This document shows positions 1 through 6,849 of a stretch of 7,528 nucleotides of DNA, piece by piece. This stretch comes from Accumulibacter sp. (lineage in GTDB: Bacteria > Pseudomonadota > Gammaproteobacteria > Burkholderiales > Rhodocyclaceae), in the NCBI GenBank assembly GCA_003538495.1, contig DPSD01000139.1, positions 1 through 7,528 on the forward strand, written 5' to 3'. Under the pieces are notes generated by a model. The model saw only the letters and a program-made list of their open reading frames with translations, searched no databases and was not told the origin of the DNA. A program made the position numbers and the translations under genes. The stretch's first letter is position 1; each line of letters starts with the position of its first letter.

Positions 1-2881
1 TCATCATGATCGGCCGGAAGCGCACCAGGCAAGCCTCGTGGATCGCTTCGCGCGGCGGCCTGGCGTGCCGTCGCCGGGCCTCGATGGCAAAGTCGATCAT
101 CATGATCGCGTTCTTCTTGACGATGCCGACCAGCATGATGATCCCGACGTAGCCGTACATGTCGAGTTCGCGCCCGAACAGCGTCAGCGTCACCAGCGCG
201 CCAAGCCCGGCGGTCGGCAAGCCCGAAAGGATGGTCAGCGGGTGGATGGTGCTTTCGTAAAGAATGCCGAGAACGATGTAGATGACGAACACGGCCATCA
301 CCAGCAGCATGCCCATGCCGGCCAGCGACGCCTGGAAAGCCTGCGCCGCGCCCTGGAAGCTGCCGAGCAGCGTTTCCGGAACGCCCAGCGTCGCCTGCAG
401 CGCGCGTACCTCGGCGATGGCGGTGGACAAGGACACCCCCGGTGCGAGGTTGAACGAGAGGGTGACCGCCGGCACCTGTCCCTGGTGGTTGATGGTCAGC
501 GGCGCGACGCCGGTGCTGGAGCGGGTAACCGCGTTGAGCGGCACCAGCGCGCCGGTGCTCGAACGAACGTGGAGCATGGCCAGCGCCGCCGGGTCGGTCT
601 GGAACTTCGGCTCGACCTCGAGGATCACCCAGTAGGCGTTGGTCGGCGTGTAGATGGTCGACACCTGGCGCTGGCCGTAGGCGCTGTACAGCGCATCCTC
701 GATCTGCGCCGGCGTCACCCCGAGCGCCGCGGCCCTGTCACGATCGATCTCGACCGCCACCTTGGGCGTCCGGATCTGCAGATCGCTGGAAACATCCTGC
801 AGCCCGGGCAACGTTCGCAGCTTCTCCTCGAGGATCGGCGCCCAGTGATGGAGTTGGTCGAGGTCGGCGTCCTGCAGCGTGTACTGATAGAGGCTCTTGG
901 TCAGCCGGCCACCGATCCGGATCGTCGGCACGCTCTGCAGGAAGACCTTCATTCCCGGCACCGCGGTCAGTTGCGGTCGCAACTCCTGGATGATCTGCTC
1001 GGGACTGGCGCGCTCGCCGTACGGCTTGAGGACGATCAGCATGCGGCCGAGGTTGAGCGTCTGCGAGAAGCCCGAGGTGCCGATGAAGGACATCACGGTG
1101 GCGACGTTGGGGTTGGCCTGCACCAGGCGCGCGACCTGTCGTTGCTTGTCCATCATCGCCTCGAAGGAAACGTCCTGCGCGGCCTCGGTGAAAGCGAAGA
1201 TCTGTCCGATGTCGTCGCTCGGCAGAAAGCCCTTGGGGGTGTTGTTGAACATCACGGCGGTGGCCGCGATCACCAGCAGGAAGGCCAGCATGGTCGCCCG
1301 TGGTCGGGCCAGCACCCACCCCAGGCTGCGCTGGTAGCCGCGCCGCCAGGCTTCGAAAAAGCGCTCGGAGAGCTGGTACAGGCGGCCGTGCCGGTGGTGA
1401 TCGGTGGGCTTGAGCAGGCGGGCGGCGAGCAATGGCGTCAGGGTCAGCGAAACGAAACCGGAAACCAGCACGGCGACCATGATGGTCACCGCGAACTCGT
1501 GCAGCAAGCGACCGAGAATGCCGCCCATGAACAGGATCGGGATGAACACCGCGACCAGCGATAGGGTCATGCTCAACACCGTGAAGCCGATTTCCTCGGT
1601 CCCCCTGAGCGCCGCTTCAAGCGGTGTCTCACCCATCTCCAGGTGGCGGGTGATGTTCTCGAGCACCACGATGGCGTCGTCGACCACCAGACCGACGCAC
1701 AGCGTCAGCGCCATCAGCGAGATGTTGTCGAGGCTGAAATCCATCAGGTACATCACCGAGAAGGTGCCGATGATCGACATCGGCAGTGCCAGGCTGGGAA
1801 TCAGCGTCGCCGAGACGTTACGCAGAAACACGAAGATGACCAGGATCACCAGTGCCAGCGCCAGCAGCAGGGTGAACTTGACGTCGGCAACCGAGGCACG
1901 GATCGACTGCGAGCGGTCGTACATGACGTCGATCTTGATGCCGGTCGGCGCCTGCTCGCGGAACGACGGCAGCAGTGCCCGGATGGCATCGACCAGTTCG
2001 ACGGTATTGGTCCCCGGCTGCCGCTGGATGGCCAGGATGATCGTCCGTTCGTCCTTGTACCAGGCCGCGTACTTGTCGTTCTCGACGCCATCGATGACCC
2101 GCCCCAGCGCGCTCAGGCGCACCGGCGCGCCGTTGCGGTAAGCGACAATCAGCGGCCGGTAGGCGGCAGCGTCCTTGAGCTGGCCGCTGGCCTCGACCGA
2201 AAACGCGCGCTGGGCACCGTACAGCGTGCCGGTCGGCTTGTTGACGTTGTGGCTGGCGATCGCCTGCTGCACTTCGTCGATGCCGATGCCGCGCGCCGCC
2301 AGCAGGTTCGGGTCGAGCTGCACCCGCACCGCATACTTCTGGCTGCCGAAGACCTGCACCTGGGCGACCCCGGCGATCGTCGACAGGCGCTGCGCGATGC
2401 GCGTCTGGGCGTACTCGTCGACCGCCGAGAGCGGCATCGTCTCGGAGCGGGCGACCAGGTAGAAAACCGCCGCATCGGCCGGGTTGACCTTGCGGAACGC
2501 TGGCGGGTTGGTCATCTCCGGCGGCAACTGCCGCAAGGCCGTCGAAATCGCCGACTGGACGTCCTGCGCAGCGGCGTCGATGTTGCGATTCAACGCAAAC
2601 TGCAGGGTAATCGAAGTCGTTCCCACGGCGCTGGTCGAGCTCATCGACTCGAGCGCGGGAATCGTCGAAAACTGCTTCTCGAGCGGCGTCGCGACGGCGG
2701 CGGCGACCGTCTCGGCGTTGGCGCCGGGCAGGTTGGCGCTAACCGTGATGGTAGGAAAATCGACGTTCGGCAGATCGGAAACCGGCAGCAGGCGGTAGGC
2801 GATCAGGCCGAAGACCAGAATCGACAGCATCACCAGCCCGGTCATCACCGGGCGATAGATGAAGGGTCGGGAGATGTTCAT
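1..2881 (-). CDS. RND multidrug efflux transporter permease, MdtB/MdtC (HAE-1) type, 3' end outside the window
   Basis: This is an inner-membrane proton/drug antiporter of the RND superfamily, the pump of a tripartite efflux system. The minus frame from ATG 2881 stays open for 960 codons to the window edge. The N-terminus (MNISRPFIYRPVMT) leads into the first membrane helix and a motif typical of the MdtBC-like branch (LPVSDLPNVDFPTI, residues about 32-45). NIDAAAQDVQSAI (about 100-112) is the conserved porter-domain segment. Membrane helices return at about 336-490 with GLVVDDAIVVLENI, whose paired Asp401/Asp402 match the proton-relay aspartates of AcrB. GIVKKNAIMMIDFA near residue 919 supplies the Lys/Asn of TM10 (Lys923, equivalent to AcrB Lys940). 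Family members are about 1020-1050 residues long, so roughly 60-90 C-terminal residues are missing here. It lies 29 bp downstream of the adaptor gene and is surely co-transcribed with it. The start has no strong ribosome binding site. Substrates cannot be read from the sequence, and a second RND subunit could follow outside the window, as in mdtABC. Confidence 0.95.
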   Translation of the reverse strand, partial: MNISRPFIYRPVMTGLVMLSILVFGLIAYRLLPVSDLPNVDFPTITVSANLPGANAETVAAAVATPLEKQFSTIPALESMSSTSAVGTTSITLQFALNRNIDAAAQDVQSAISTALRQLPPEMTNPPAFRKVNPADAAVFYLVARSETMPLSAVDEYAQTRIAQRLSTIAGVAQVQVFGSQKYAVRVQLDPNLLAARGIGIDEVQQAIASHNVNKPTGTLYGAQRAFSVEASGQLKDAAAYRPLIVAYRNGAPVRLSALGRVIDGVENDKYAAWYKDERTIILAIQRQPGTNTVELVDAIRALLPSFREQAPTGIKIDVMYDRSQSIRASVADVKFTLLLALALVILVIFVFLRNVSATLIPSLALPMSIIGTFSVMYLMDFSLDNISLMALTLCVGLVVDDAIVVLENITRHLEMGETPLEAALRGTEEIGFTVLSMTLSLVAVFIPILFMGGILGRLLHEFAVTIMVAVLVSGFVSLTLTPLLAARLLKPTDHHRHGRLYQLSERFFEAWRRGYQRSLGWVLARPRATMLAFLLVIAATAVMFNNTPKGFLPSDDIGQIFAFTEAAQDVSFEAMMDKQRQVARLVQANPNVATVMSFIGTSGFSQTLNLGRMLIVLKPYGERASPEQIIQELRPQLTAVPGMKVFLQSVPTIRIGGRLTKSLYQYTLQDADLDQLHHWAPILEEKLRTLPGLQDVSSDLQIRTPKVAVEIDRDRAAALGVTPAQIEDALYSAYGQRQVSTIYTPTNAYWVILEVEPKFQTDPAALAMLHVRSSTGALVPLNAVTRSSTGVAPLTINHQGQVPAVTLSFNLAPGVSLSTAIAEVRALQATLGVPETLLGSFQGAAQAFQASLAGMGMLLVMAVFVIYIVLGILYESTIHPLTILSGLPTAGLGALVTLTLFGRELDMYGYVGIIMLVGIVKKNAIMMIDFAIEARRRHARPPREAIHEACLVRFRPIMM

Positions 2882-2910
2882 GCAAGGGTCATGATGGCTG
2901 CGCGATCACT

Positions 2911-4050
2911 TCACGACCCTTGCCGGGTGCCGTCCCGGACCAGCACCGGGCTGCCCGGGACCAGTCGCGACTGGCCGTCGACGACCACCTGTTCGCCCTC
3001 GGCCAGGCCGCTGGCCAGCACCGCATCAGCGCCCGCCGTGCGCGCCACCTCGACTTCGCGCCGCTGCGCCTTGCCCTCGGCGTCGACGACGAAAACATAG
3101 CTCCCCTTGGGGCCGGTCTGCACCGCATCCACCGGAACGACCAGCGCACCCGCCTGCTCGCTGAGGGCGAGCACGGCACGCACGAACTGCCCCGGCCACA
3201 GGCCGGCGTCGCGGTTGGCAACGCTGGCTCGCAGCTTGATGGTGCCGGTGGCCGGGTCCACCGCGTTATCGACGAAGGCCAGCGTGCCACTGGTCTGTAC
3301 CGCCTGCCCGTCGGCGTCGCTGCCGACGACGGTGACCACCGCTGCGTCGGCACTGCGTACCTGCGCCAGGTAGTGTTCGGGCACCGAGAAGTTGACGAAA
3401 ATCGGTGTCAACTGCTTGATCACGACCAGCGCTTCGCTGTCGTTGGCCTTCACCAGATTGCCCTGCTGAATCAGGATCCGCCCGGCGCGCCCGACGATCG
3501 GCGCGCGGATCGTGCAGTACTCGAGCTGCAGCCGGGCGCCGTCGACCGCGGCGCGGTCGGCCTCGACGTTGGCCAGCGCGCTGTCGAGCCGGGTCTTGTA
3601 CTGCTGATAGCCGTCGGCGGAAATGAAGCGCTGCTGCAACAGGTCCTGGTAGCGCGCATCCTGCGCCCGCGCCTGCGCCAGCAGTGCCAGATCGCTGGCC
3701 AGTCTCGCCTCGGCCTGCCTGAGCTGCGCCAGCGCCGGACGGCGATCGATCTCGAACAGCAGCTGTCCGGGTTTGACGTCGTCGCCGTCCGCGAAAGCCA
3801 CCTTGACGATCTGGCCGTCGACGCGCGACTTCACCGCCACGCTGGCGATCGCCTCGACATTGCCGATACCCTCGACGCTCACCGGCACGTTCCTGCGCTG
3901 GACGGAGACCAGCACCACTGGAACGTCTTGCTGGCTCGCTTTCGCGGCATTGCCGGCAGACGGCGATTGGTCCACACCACAGCCGCCGAGAACGCTCAGC
4001 GACCAGGCGAGGACGACGGTCGGCAGACGGGTGCGGGTATCGGTAGCCAT
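2911..4050 (-). CDS. RND efflux periplasmic adaptor (membrane fusion protein), lipoprotein, MdtA/AcrA type
   Basis: This 379-residue protein links the RND pump to an outer-membrane channel. I chose ATG 4050 because it puts a lipoprotein signal at the N-terminus: a short basic start (MATDTRTR), a hydrophobic stretch, and lipobox LGGC with Cys24 as the predicted lipidation site. The barrel-sandwich/lipoyl half-motifs lie at about 66-103 (IASVAVKSRVDGQIVKVAF, then DGDDVKPGQLLFEID) and about 181-201 (IRAPIVGRAGRI, then QQGNLVKAND). A coiled-coil hairpin lies between them at about 105-175. The beta-barrel region contains LTPIFVNFSVPEHYL (about 214-228) and the family signature DPATGTIKLRA with LWPGQFV (about 265-290). 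A membrane-proximal domain follows to the end. The frame is open upstream to an ATG at 4128 and beyond, but those extensions (for example residues starting MAGAQTLRKRY) would bury the lipoprotein signal. No clear Shine-Dalgarno precedes 4050. It is the first gene of a two-gene or longer efflux operon. Confidence 0.93.
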   Translation of the reverse strand: MATDTRTRLPTVVLAWSLSVLGGCGVDQSPSAGNAAKASQQDVPVVLVSVQRRNVPVSVEGIGNVEAIASVAVKSRVDGQIVKVAFADGDDVKPGQLLFEIDRRPALAQLRQAEARLASDLALLAQARAQDARYQDLLQQRFISADGYQQYKTRLDSALANVEADRAAVDGARLQLEYCTIRAPIVGRAGRILIQQGNLVKANDSEALVVIKQLTPIFVNFSVPEHYLAQVRSADAAVVTVVGSDADGQAVQTSGTLAFVDNAVDPATGTIKLRASVANRDAGLWPGQFVRAVLALSEQAGALVVPVDAVQTGPKGSYVFVVDAEGKAQRREVEVARTAGADAVLASGLAEGEQVVVDGQSRLVPGSPVLVRDGTRQGS

Positions 4051-4567
4051 CGTTGTCGCGGGGTCGGTAAGGAGCCGGGTAAAGAGCCTGTGAGCATAGC
4101 GCTTGCGCAGCGTTTGTGCACCAGCCATGAACGGAGTCGGCCGCTTCAACCTGCCGCCGGGTCGCCAGCGCGCGTGCCACCAATCCGCCCGCGAACGGCC
4201 ACCCTGCGCTGAACAACGCGTCGGCCCTCGCTGCCTTGCCCTGGGTGCGAGATCCGGCAGCGACGGCAAGCCGCTTCGGCACTTAATGAATTGGAAATCA
4301 CGGCTCCTGCGGCCTGTTCACGACAGCACGCACTGGCCATTCGGGTCAAAAAAAATAAGTCAAATATCGCTTGAATCGCCCCAACCGTACCACTATATTA
4401 TTTCTATCTCTCCGTTTGGCAAGAAAAACTCCCGCGTATTAGCGCCAATTGTCGTGGCTGCCGGTGGTTCATCGCGTGCCCTCGCAGCGGCACGCTAACC
4501 AGCCTCGGCCGGTAGCAACAAGACGACGCCTGGAAAATGCATAGCAAGCGTAAATCCGGTGTAGATA
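4051..4567. other. Divergent intergenic region with an AT-rich core
   Basis: This stretch separates the minus-strand efflux operon from the plus-strand inhibitor gene. The half nearest the adaptor (4051 to about 4340) is GC-rich and looks like non-coding leader. About 4345-4445 is clearly AT-rich, with an A-run near 4348-4355 and an AT stretch at 4392-4403, which is what a regulatory region looks like in GC-rich DNA. The remaining part to 4567 becomes GC-rich again. Open frames cross the region on both strands (4103-4498 plus, 4404-4805 minus), but they show no recognisable domain and their composition changes sharply along their length. I therefore read the region as regulatory, with no gene I can support. 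Confidence 0.6.
4395..4422 (-). promoter_or_regulatory. Candidate sigma70-type promoter for the efflux operon
   Basis: On the minus strand TTGCCA (4422-4417, five of six matches to the -35 consensus) is followed after 16 bp by TAATAT (4400-4395, four of six matches to the -10 consensus). It sits in the AT-rich core and points toward the adaptor gene. Transcription would start near 4388, giving a leader of about 340 nt before ATG 4050. That is long but possible. The pair was found by eye only, so its confidence is modest. Confidence 0.35.
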
Positions 4568-5042
4568 ATGGCTTATTTGCTACGCTCAAAATCGGTGGCA
4601 CTGTGGCGGACATTGCTCTGCATCCTGACCTTGTCGATAGCTTCTGGATGCGCCGCGATGCCAACGCTTGACCAGAAAATAAATGAGGCCATCCCGATAG
4701 AAAGCGACCGCGCGGAGAACCAAATGATCCTGACCGACGCCGATAACGCCCGCACGGTAAGCCTCCGAGTCGGCGACAAGCTCGTCGTGCATCTCGAAGA
4801 ATCACCGACTACGGGCTTCACGTGGGTACCAAAGCAATACCGCAGGGCAGCTGCTGCTGAGGGCTTCAGACTATCCTCCAGCCTCCGTCGCGGCGGTCGG
4901 CAGCAGCGGGCTGAGAATACTGACGTTCATCGCCGAGCAGCCCGGGGGCGCGCTATTGCACCTCAAGCTCTGGCGCGAATGGAAAGGGAATTCGTCGGCC
5001 ATTGAGGTGTTTACGGTCACCGTTCGGATCACGGCACGTTAG
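4568..5042 (+). pseudogene. Chagasin-family (I42) cysteine protease inhibitor lipoprotein, frameshifted
   Basis: The product resembles secreted or periplasmic inhibitors of papain-like proteases (MEROPS I42). ATG 4568 opens a lipoprotein signal peptide with lipobox ASGC and predicted lipidated Cys28. It is the first start after an in-frame TAG at 4562-4564. Residues 63-86 read TVSLRVGDKLVVHLEESPTTGFTW, in which SPTTGFTW is the I42 inhibitory-loop motif (NPTTGF/Y-x-W). After Trp86 (codon 4823-4825) this frame loses family resemblance and stops at 5005 as arginine- and alanine-rich nonsense. Skipping one base in the GGG run at 4824-4826 enters the +1 frame, which runs to TAG 5040-5042. That frame carries the rest of the fold: a VGSSGLR turn (second loop), FIAEQPGGALLHLKLW, the REWKG loop in place of the family RPW loop, and a final strand VFTVTVRI. 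The repaired protein would have 157 residues, a normal size. It could be a true pseudogene, a programmed shift or a sequence error. No Shine-Dalgarno is evident. The C1 protease gene follows 185 bp downstream on the same strand. Confidence 0.85.
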
Positions 5043-5213
5043 CCGTCCGCCTGCAGGCCGGATATTCCACGCGACGACGGCTCGCCTGATCACCGGGGAC
5101 ACGGCAAGGAGTTGATGCGCAGGATGTTCCGGGTAACAGTGCGCGCGACACGCGGCCGCCAGGCTTGGGGTTTTCTCTCAGGCCGATCCGGCGATGAAGA
5201 TCATTTATCTGTC

Positions 5214-5220
5214 AAGGGAG
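5214..5220 (+). promoter_or_regulatory. Ribosome binding site of the C1 protease gene
   Basis: AAGGGAG lies 7 nt before ATG 5228. This is the best Shine-Dalgarno in the window. It fixes the protease start and shows that this gene has its own efficient initiation signal. Confidence 0.8.
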
Positions 5221-5227
5221 AATTATC

Positions 5228-6145
5228 ATGTCAGAGTCAAACGAAACCTTCGGTATGGGCTGGCTTCCGGACTATCCGAGCATGCAAGACTTTACGCCAA
5301 ACGACGACGTGGTCACCGCCAAGCGCAAGTCGCTGGGGCAGACGCATTCCATCAAGGGCTTATTGGCGAAAGTAAACGCGGCTACGGTTCCTGCCAGCTT
5401 GCCGGCAACCGTGGATCTCCGTGCCTGGTGCTCACCGATCGAAGACCAAGGCGCTCTGGGCTCGTGTACGGCCAACGCCGGAGTCGGATTGGTCGAGTAC
5501 TACGAGCGCCGCGCCTTCAACAAACACATCAACGCCTCGCGTTTGTTCTTGTACAAGACGACGCGAAACCTGTCGAAGTCGACAGGCGATACCGGCGCGT
5601 TCTTGCGCACGACCATGGAAGCGATGGTGCTGTTCGGTGTGCCACCAGAAGCCTACTGGGCTTACAACACGGCGGCCACGGCTTTCGACAAGGAACCGAC
5701 AGCGTTCTGTTACGCCTTCGGGCAAAACTACCGGGCCATCACCTACTATCGCCTAGATCCGCCCGGGACCTCGGTAGCCACCGTTCTCGACCGCATCAAG
5801 ACCAACCTGGCCGCAGGCTTGCCGTCGATGTTCGGTTTCGCCGTGTACAGCTCTATAGCGCAAGCGAACGCAACCGGCAGGATCCCCTATCCGGTCGCCG
5901 GCGAGAAGCTGGTCGGCGGGCATGCGATCGTCGCCGTCGGCTACGACAATGCCATGAAGATCAGGAATGCCAACCCTGGCGCCACGGAAACTACCGGCGC
6001 CCTGTTGATCCGTAATTCCTGGGGCACAGGATGGGGAGCAAGCGGCTACGGCTGGCTGCCGTACGCCTATGTGCTCAAGGGTCTGGCCATCGACTGGTGG
6101 TCGCTGATCAAACAAGAGTGGGTCGACACCGGGAACTTCGGCTAG
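5228..6145 (+). CDS. Papain-like cysteine protease (peptidase family C1)
   Basis: This 305-residue cysteine endopeptidase has the full papain-type active site. DQGALGSCTANA (73-84) supplies the oxyanion-hole Gln74 and nucleophile Cys80, with the same six-residue spacing as papain Gln19/Cys25. LVGGHAIVAVGYDN (228-241) supplies catalytic His232. LIRNSWGTGWG (260-270) supplies Asn263. The N-terminal 60 residues include GWLPDYPSMQDFTP (11-24), a segment typical of bacterial C1 proteins that precedes the mature domain opening with VDLRAWCSP (62-70). The tail WWSLIKQEWVDTGNFG also fits this bacterial subgroup, so the protein looks intact. No signal peptide, transmembrane helix or lipobox is visible, so the mature enzyme is cytoplasmic or leaves by a route not evident in the sequence. 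The start is supported by AAGGGAG. The I42 inhibitor gene lies 185 bp upstream on the same strand, suggesting a regulated protease/inhibitor pair. The substrate is unknown. Confidence 0.95.
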   Translation: MSESNETFGMGWLPDYPSMQDFTPNDDVVTAKRKSLGQTHSIKGLLAKVNAATVPASLPATVDLRAWCSPIEDQGALGSCTANAGVGLVEYYERRAFNKHINASRLFLYKTTRNLSKSTGDTGAFLRTTMEAMVLFGVPPEAYWAYNTAATAFDKEPTAFCYAFGQNYRAITYYRLDPPGTSVATVLDRIKTNLAAGLPSMFGFAVYSSIAQANATGRIPYPVAGEKLVGGHAIVAVGYDNAMKIRNANPGATETTGALLIRNSWGTGWGASGYGWLPYAYVLKGLAIDWWSLIKQEWVDTGNFG

Positions 6146-6202
6146 GCCAGGTGACGCGCCGTGGAGCCCGGCGACAGCCGCCGCAAGCTCGTAGGCCTTG
6201 AA

Positions 6203-6229
6203 GTGGACGGAAGCGGTTTCCCCGTCCAC
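6203..6229 (+). repeat. Inverted repeat (8-bp stem, 11-nt loop) after the protease gene
   Basis: GTGGACGG (6203-6210) pairs perfectly with CCGTCCAC (6222-6229). It lies 57 bp past the protease stop and could stabilise the 3' end of the protease mRNA or help end transcription. No T-run follows, so it is not a standard intrinsic terminator. Confidence 0.55.
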
Positions 6230-6231
6230 CT

Positions 6232-6255
6232 ACGCCAACGCCAACGCCAACGCCT
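6232..6255 (+). repeat. Hexanucleotide tandem repeat, four units of ACGCCA/T
   Basis: Three exact ACGCCA units (6232-6249) are followed by ACGCCT (6250-6255), directly after the hairpin. The array is short and may simply reflect slippage. A 6-bp unit keeps any reading frame, so it would not switch a gene on or off. Confidence 0.75.
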
Positions 6256-6597
6256 TGCGAACGCTTGTCGGTACCCTTGTTGGCCCGCCCGGCGCCGAGT
6301 CTGGGCCATTGCACGAAATCCTGTACAAGACCCAGCAGACCGTCGGCGGTAGCGAACGCAGCGGCAATCAGACACCGGACTTCGAGCCCGGCGTCGGTGA
6401 TACTCGTCCGCTGGGGCGAGATCACGGTAAAGGACTTCAGGCCTGACCGGCGCTCGCGGGAAAACCGGCACCAGGCACTCAAGCTGCTCGCAGACGCGGC
6501 TGCGACACGCCTCCGGGCGCCGTAGGTCCCTGGTCTACGACTTTATCGAACTGCAGTGGCTTGGCTCTGGTCCAACCGCCGCGTGGACCCGGTAAGA

Positions 6598-6632
6598 GGT
6601 GTCATCCAAGGGGTCGCCCGGCCGATGACACC
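6598..6632. repeat. Perfect 9-bp inverted repeat, possible operator
   Basis: GGTGTCATC (6598-6606) and GATGACACC (6624-6632) are perfect reverse complements separated by 17 bp. The dyad lies just upstream of the TACAAT element at 6664 and about 220 bp before the hemerythrin start. A dimeric regulator could bind the two half-sites, or the RNA could form a hairpin. No T-tract follows the second arm, which argues against an intrinsic terminator. Confidence 0.6.
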
Positions 6633-6663
6633 GGAAACGCCGACGCCGCTGCCGACGATTGGA

Positions 6664-6669
6664 TACAAT
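6664..6669 (+). promoter_or_regulatory. Candidate -10 element upstream of the hemerythrin gene
   Basis: TACAAT matches the -10 consensus at five of six positions and stands out from its GC-rich surroundings. At the expected distance upstream (around 6641-6646) there is no good -35 box, so if it is used it would need an activator, for which the adjacent inverted repeat is a candidate site. A start near 6676 would leave a leader of about 170 nt before ATG 6850. Confidence 0.25.
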
Positions 6670-6849
6670 CCGCCATTTCCTGCAGGTTCTCCGGGGGCCA
6701 GCGCAAGCGGTGCCTGCCAGCCCGGCCGCTGTCCGCTCGATGGGAGGGCGCGCCGCTGCAACCGGGGACAACAGCAATCGCCGGCCGAAGCTCTGTCGGC
6801 TGCCGGAGCCACGCTGACCGACACCGCATCATCGACAAGGGCAGTTGCC

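Larger units (their letters stand above)
6146..6849. other. Non-coding or unresolved region between the protease and hemerythrin genes
   Basis: About 700 bp with no gene I can support. Several short frames are open, but none has a recognisable motif. One begins at a TTG (6198-6446, 82 codons) and passes through the hexanucleotide repeat. Another (6265-6525) has a more protein-like end with a WGEITVKDF stretch, and a minus-strand frame (6482-6108) overlaps the protease 3' end. Because no single frame looks protein-like from end to end, a decayed gene is possible but unproven. What can be seen directly is a hairpin at 6203-6229, a tandem repeat at 6232-6255, an inverted repeat at 6598-6632 and a -10-like TACAAT at 6664-6669. 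Confidence 0.5.

Noticed and set aside
38..3100. Long plus-strand open frames (38-1564 and 1643-3100)
   Set aside because: They are the exact antisense register of the RND pump. Their products are rich in Arg, His, Asp and Gln with no domain, while the minus strand gives a textbook RND protein.
4051..4269. N-terminal extension of the adaptor up to 4269 or 4128
   Set aside because: The extension has no similarity to adaptors and would place the lipoprotein signal internally. ATG 4050 gives a proper signal peptide.
2920..4282. Long plus-strand frame 2920-4212 and minus-strand frame 4282-3266
   Set aside because: Both are shadows of the adaptor gene in other frames, with low-complexity composition and no motifs.
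5106..5375. Small ORF starting near 5112 after a strong AAGGAG
   Set aside because: The Shine-Dalgarno is too close to TTG 5112 and ATG 5115 and rather far from ATG 5124. The frame also runs out of register into the protease gene, and the product shows no recognisable feature.
5194..6015. 273-codon plus-strand frame overlapping the protease
   Set aside because: It is a frame shadow of the C1 protease, which has the catalytic residues and the better ribosome binding site.
6203..6229. Intrinsic terminator for the protease gene
   Set aside because: The stem is good, but no T-run follows it, so I list it only as an inverted repeat.
6232..6255. Possible CRISPR or phase-variation array
   Set aside because: The units are 6 bp, contiguous and without spacers, so this is not CRISPR. 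A multiple-of-three unit cannot cause frame switching.
6556..6849. 98-residue N-terminal extension of the hemerythrin protein
   Set aside because: It is proline- and glycine-rich without family similarity, crosses the promoter-like region, and ATG 6850 has its own ribosome binding site.
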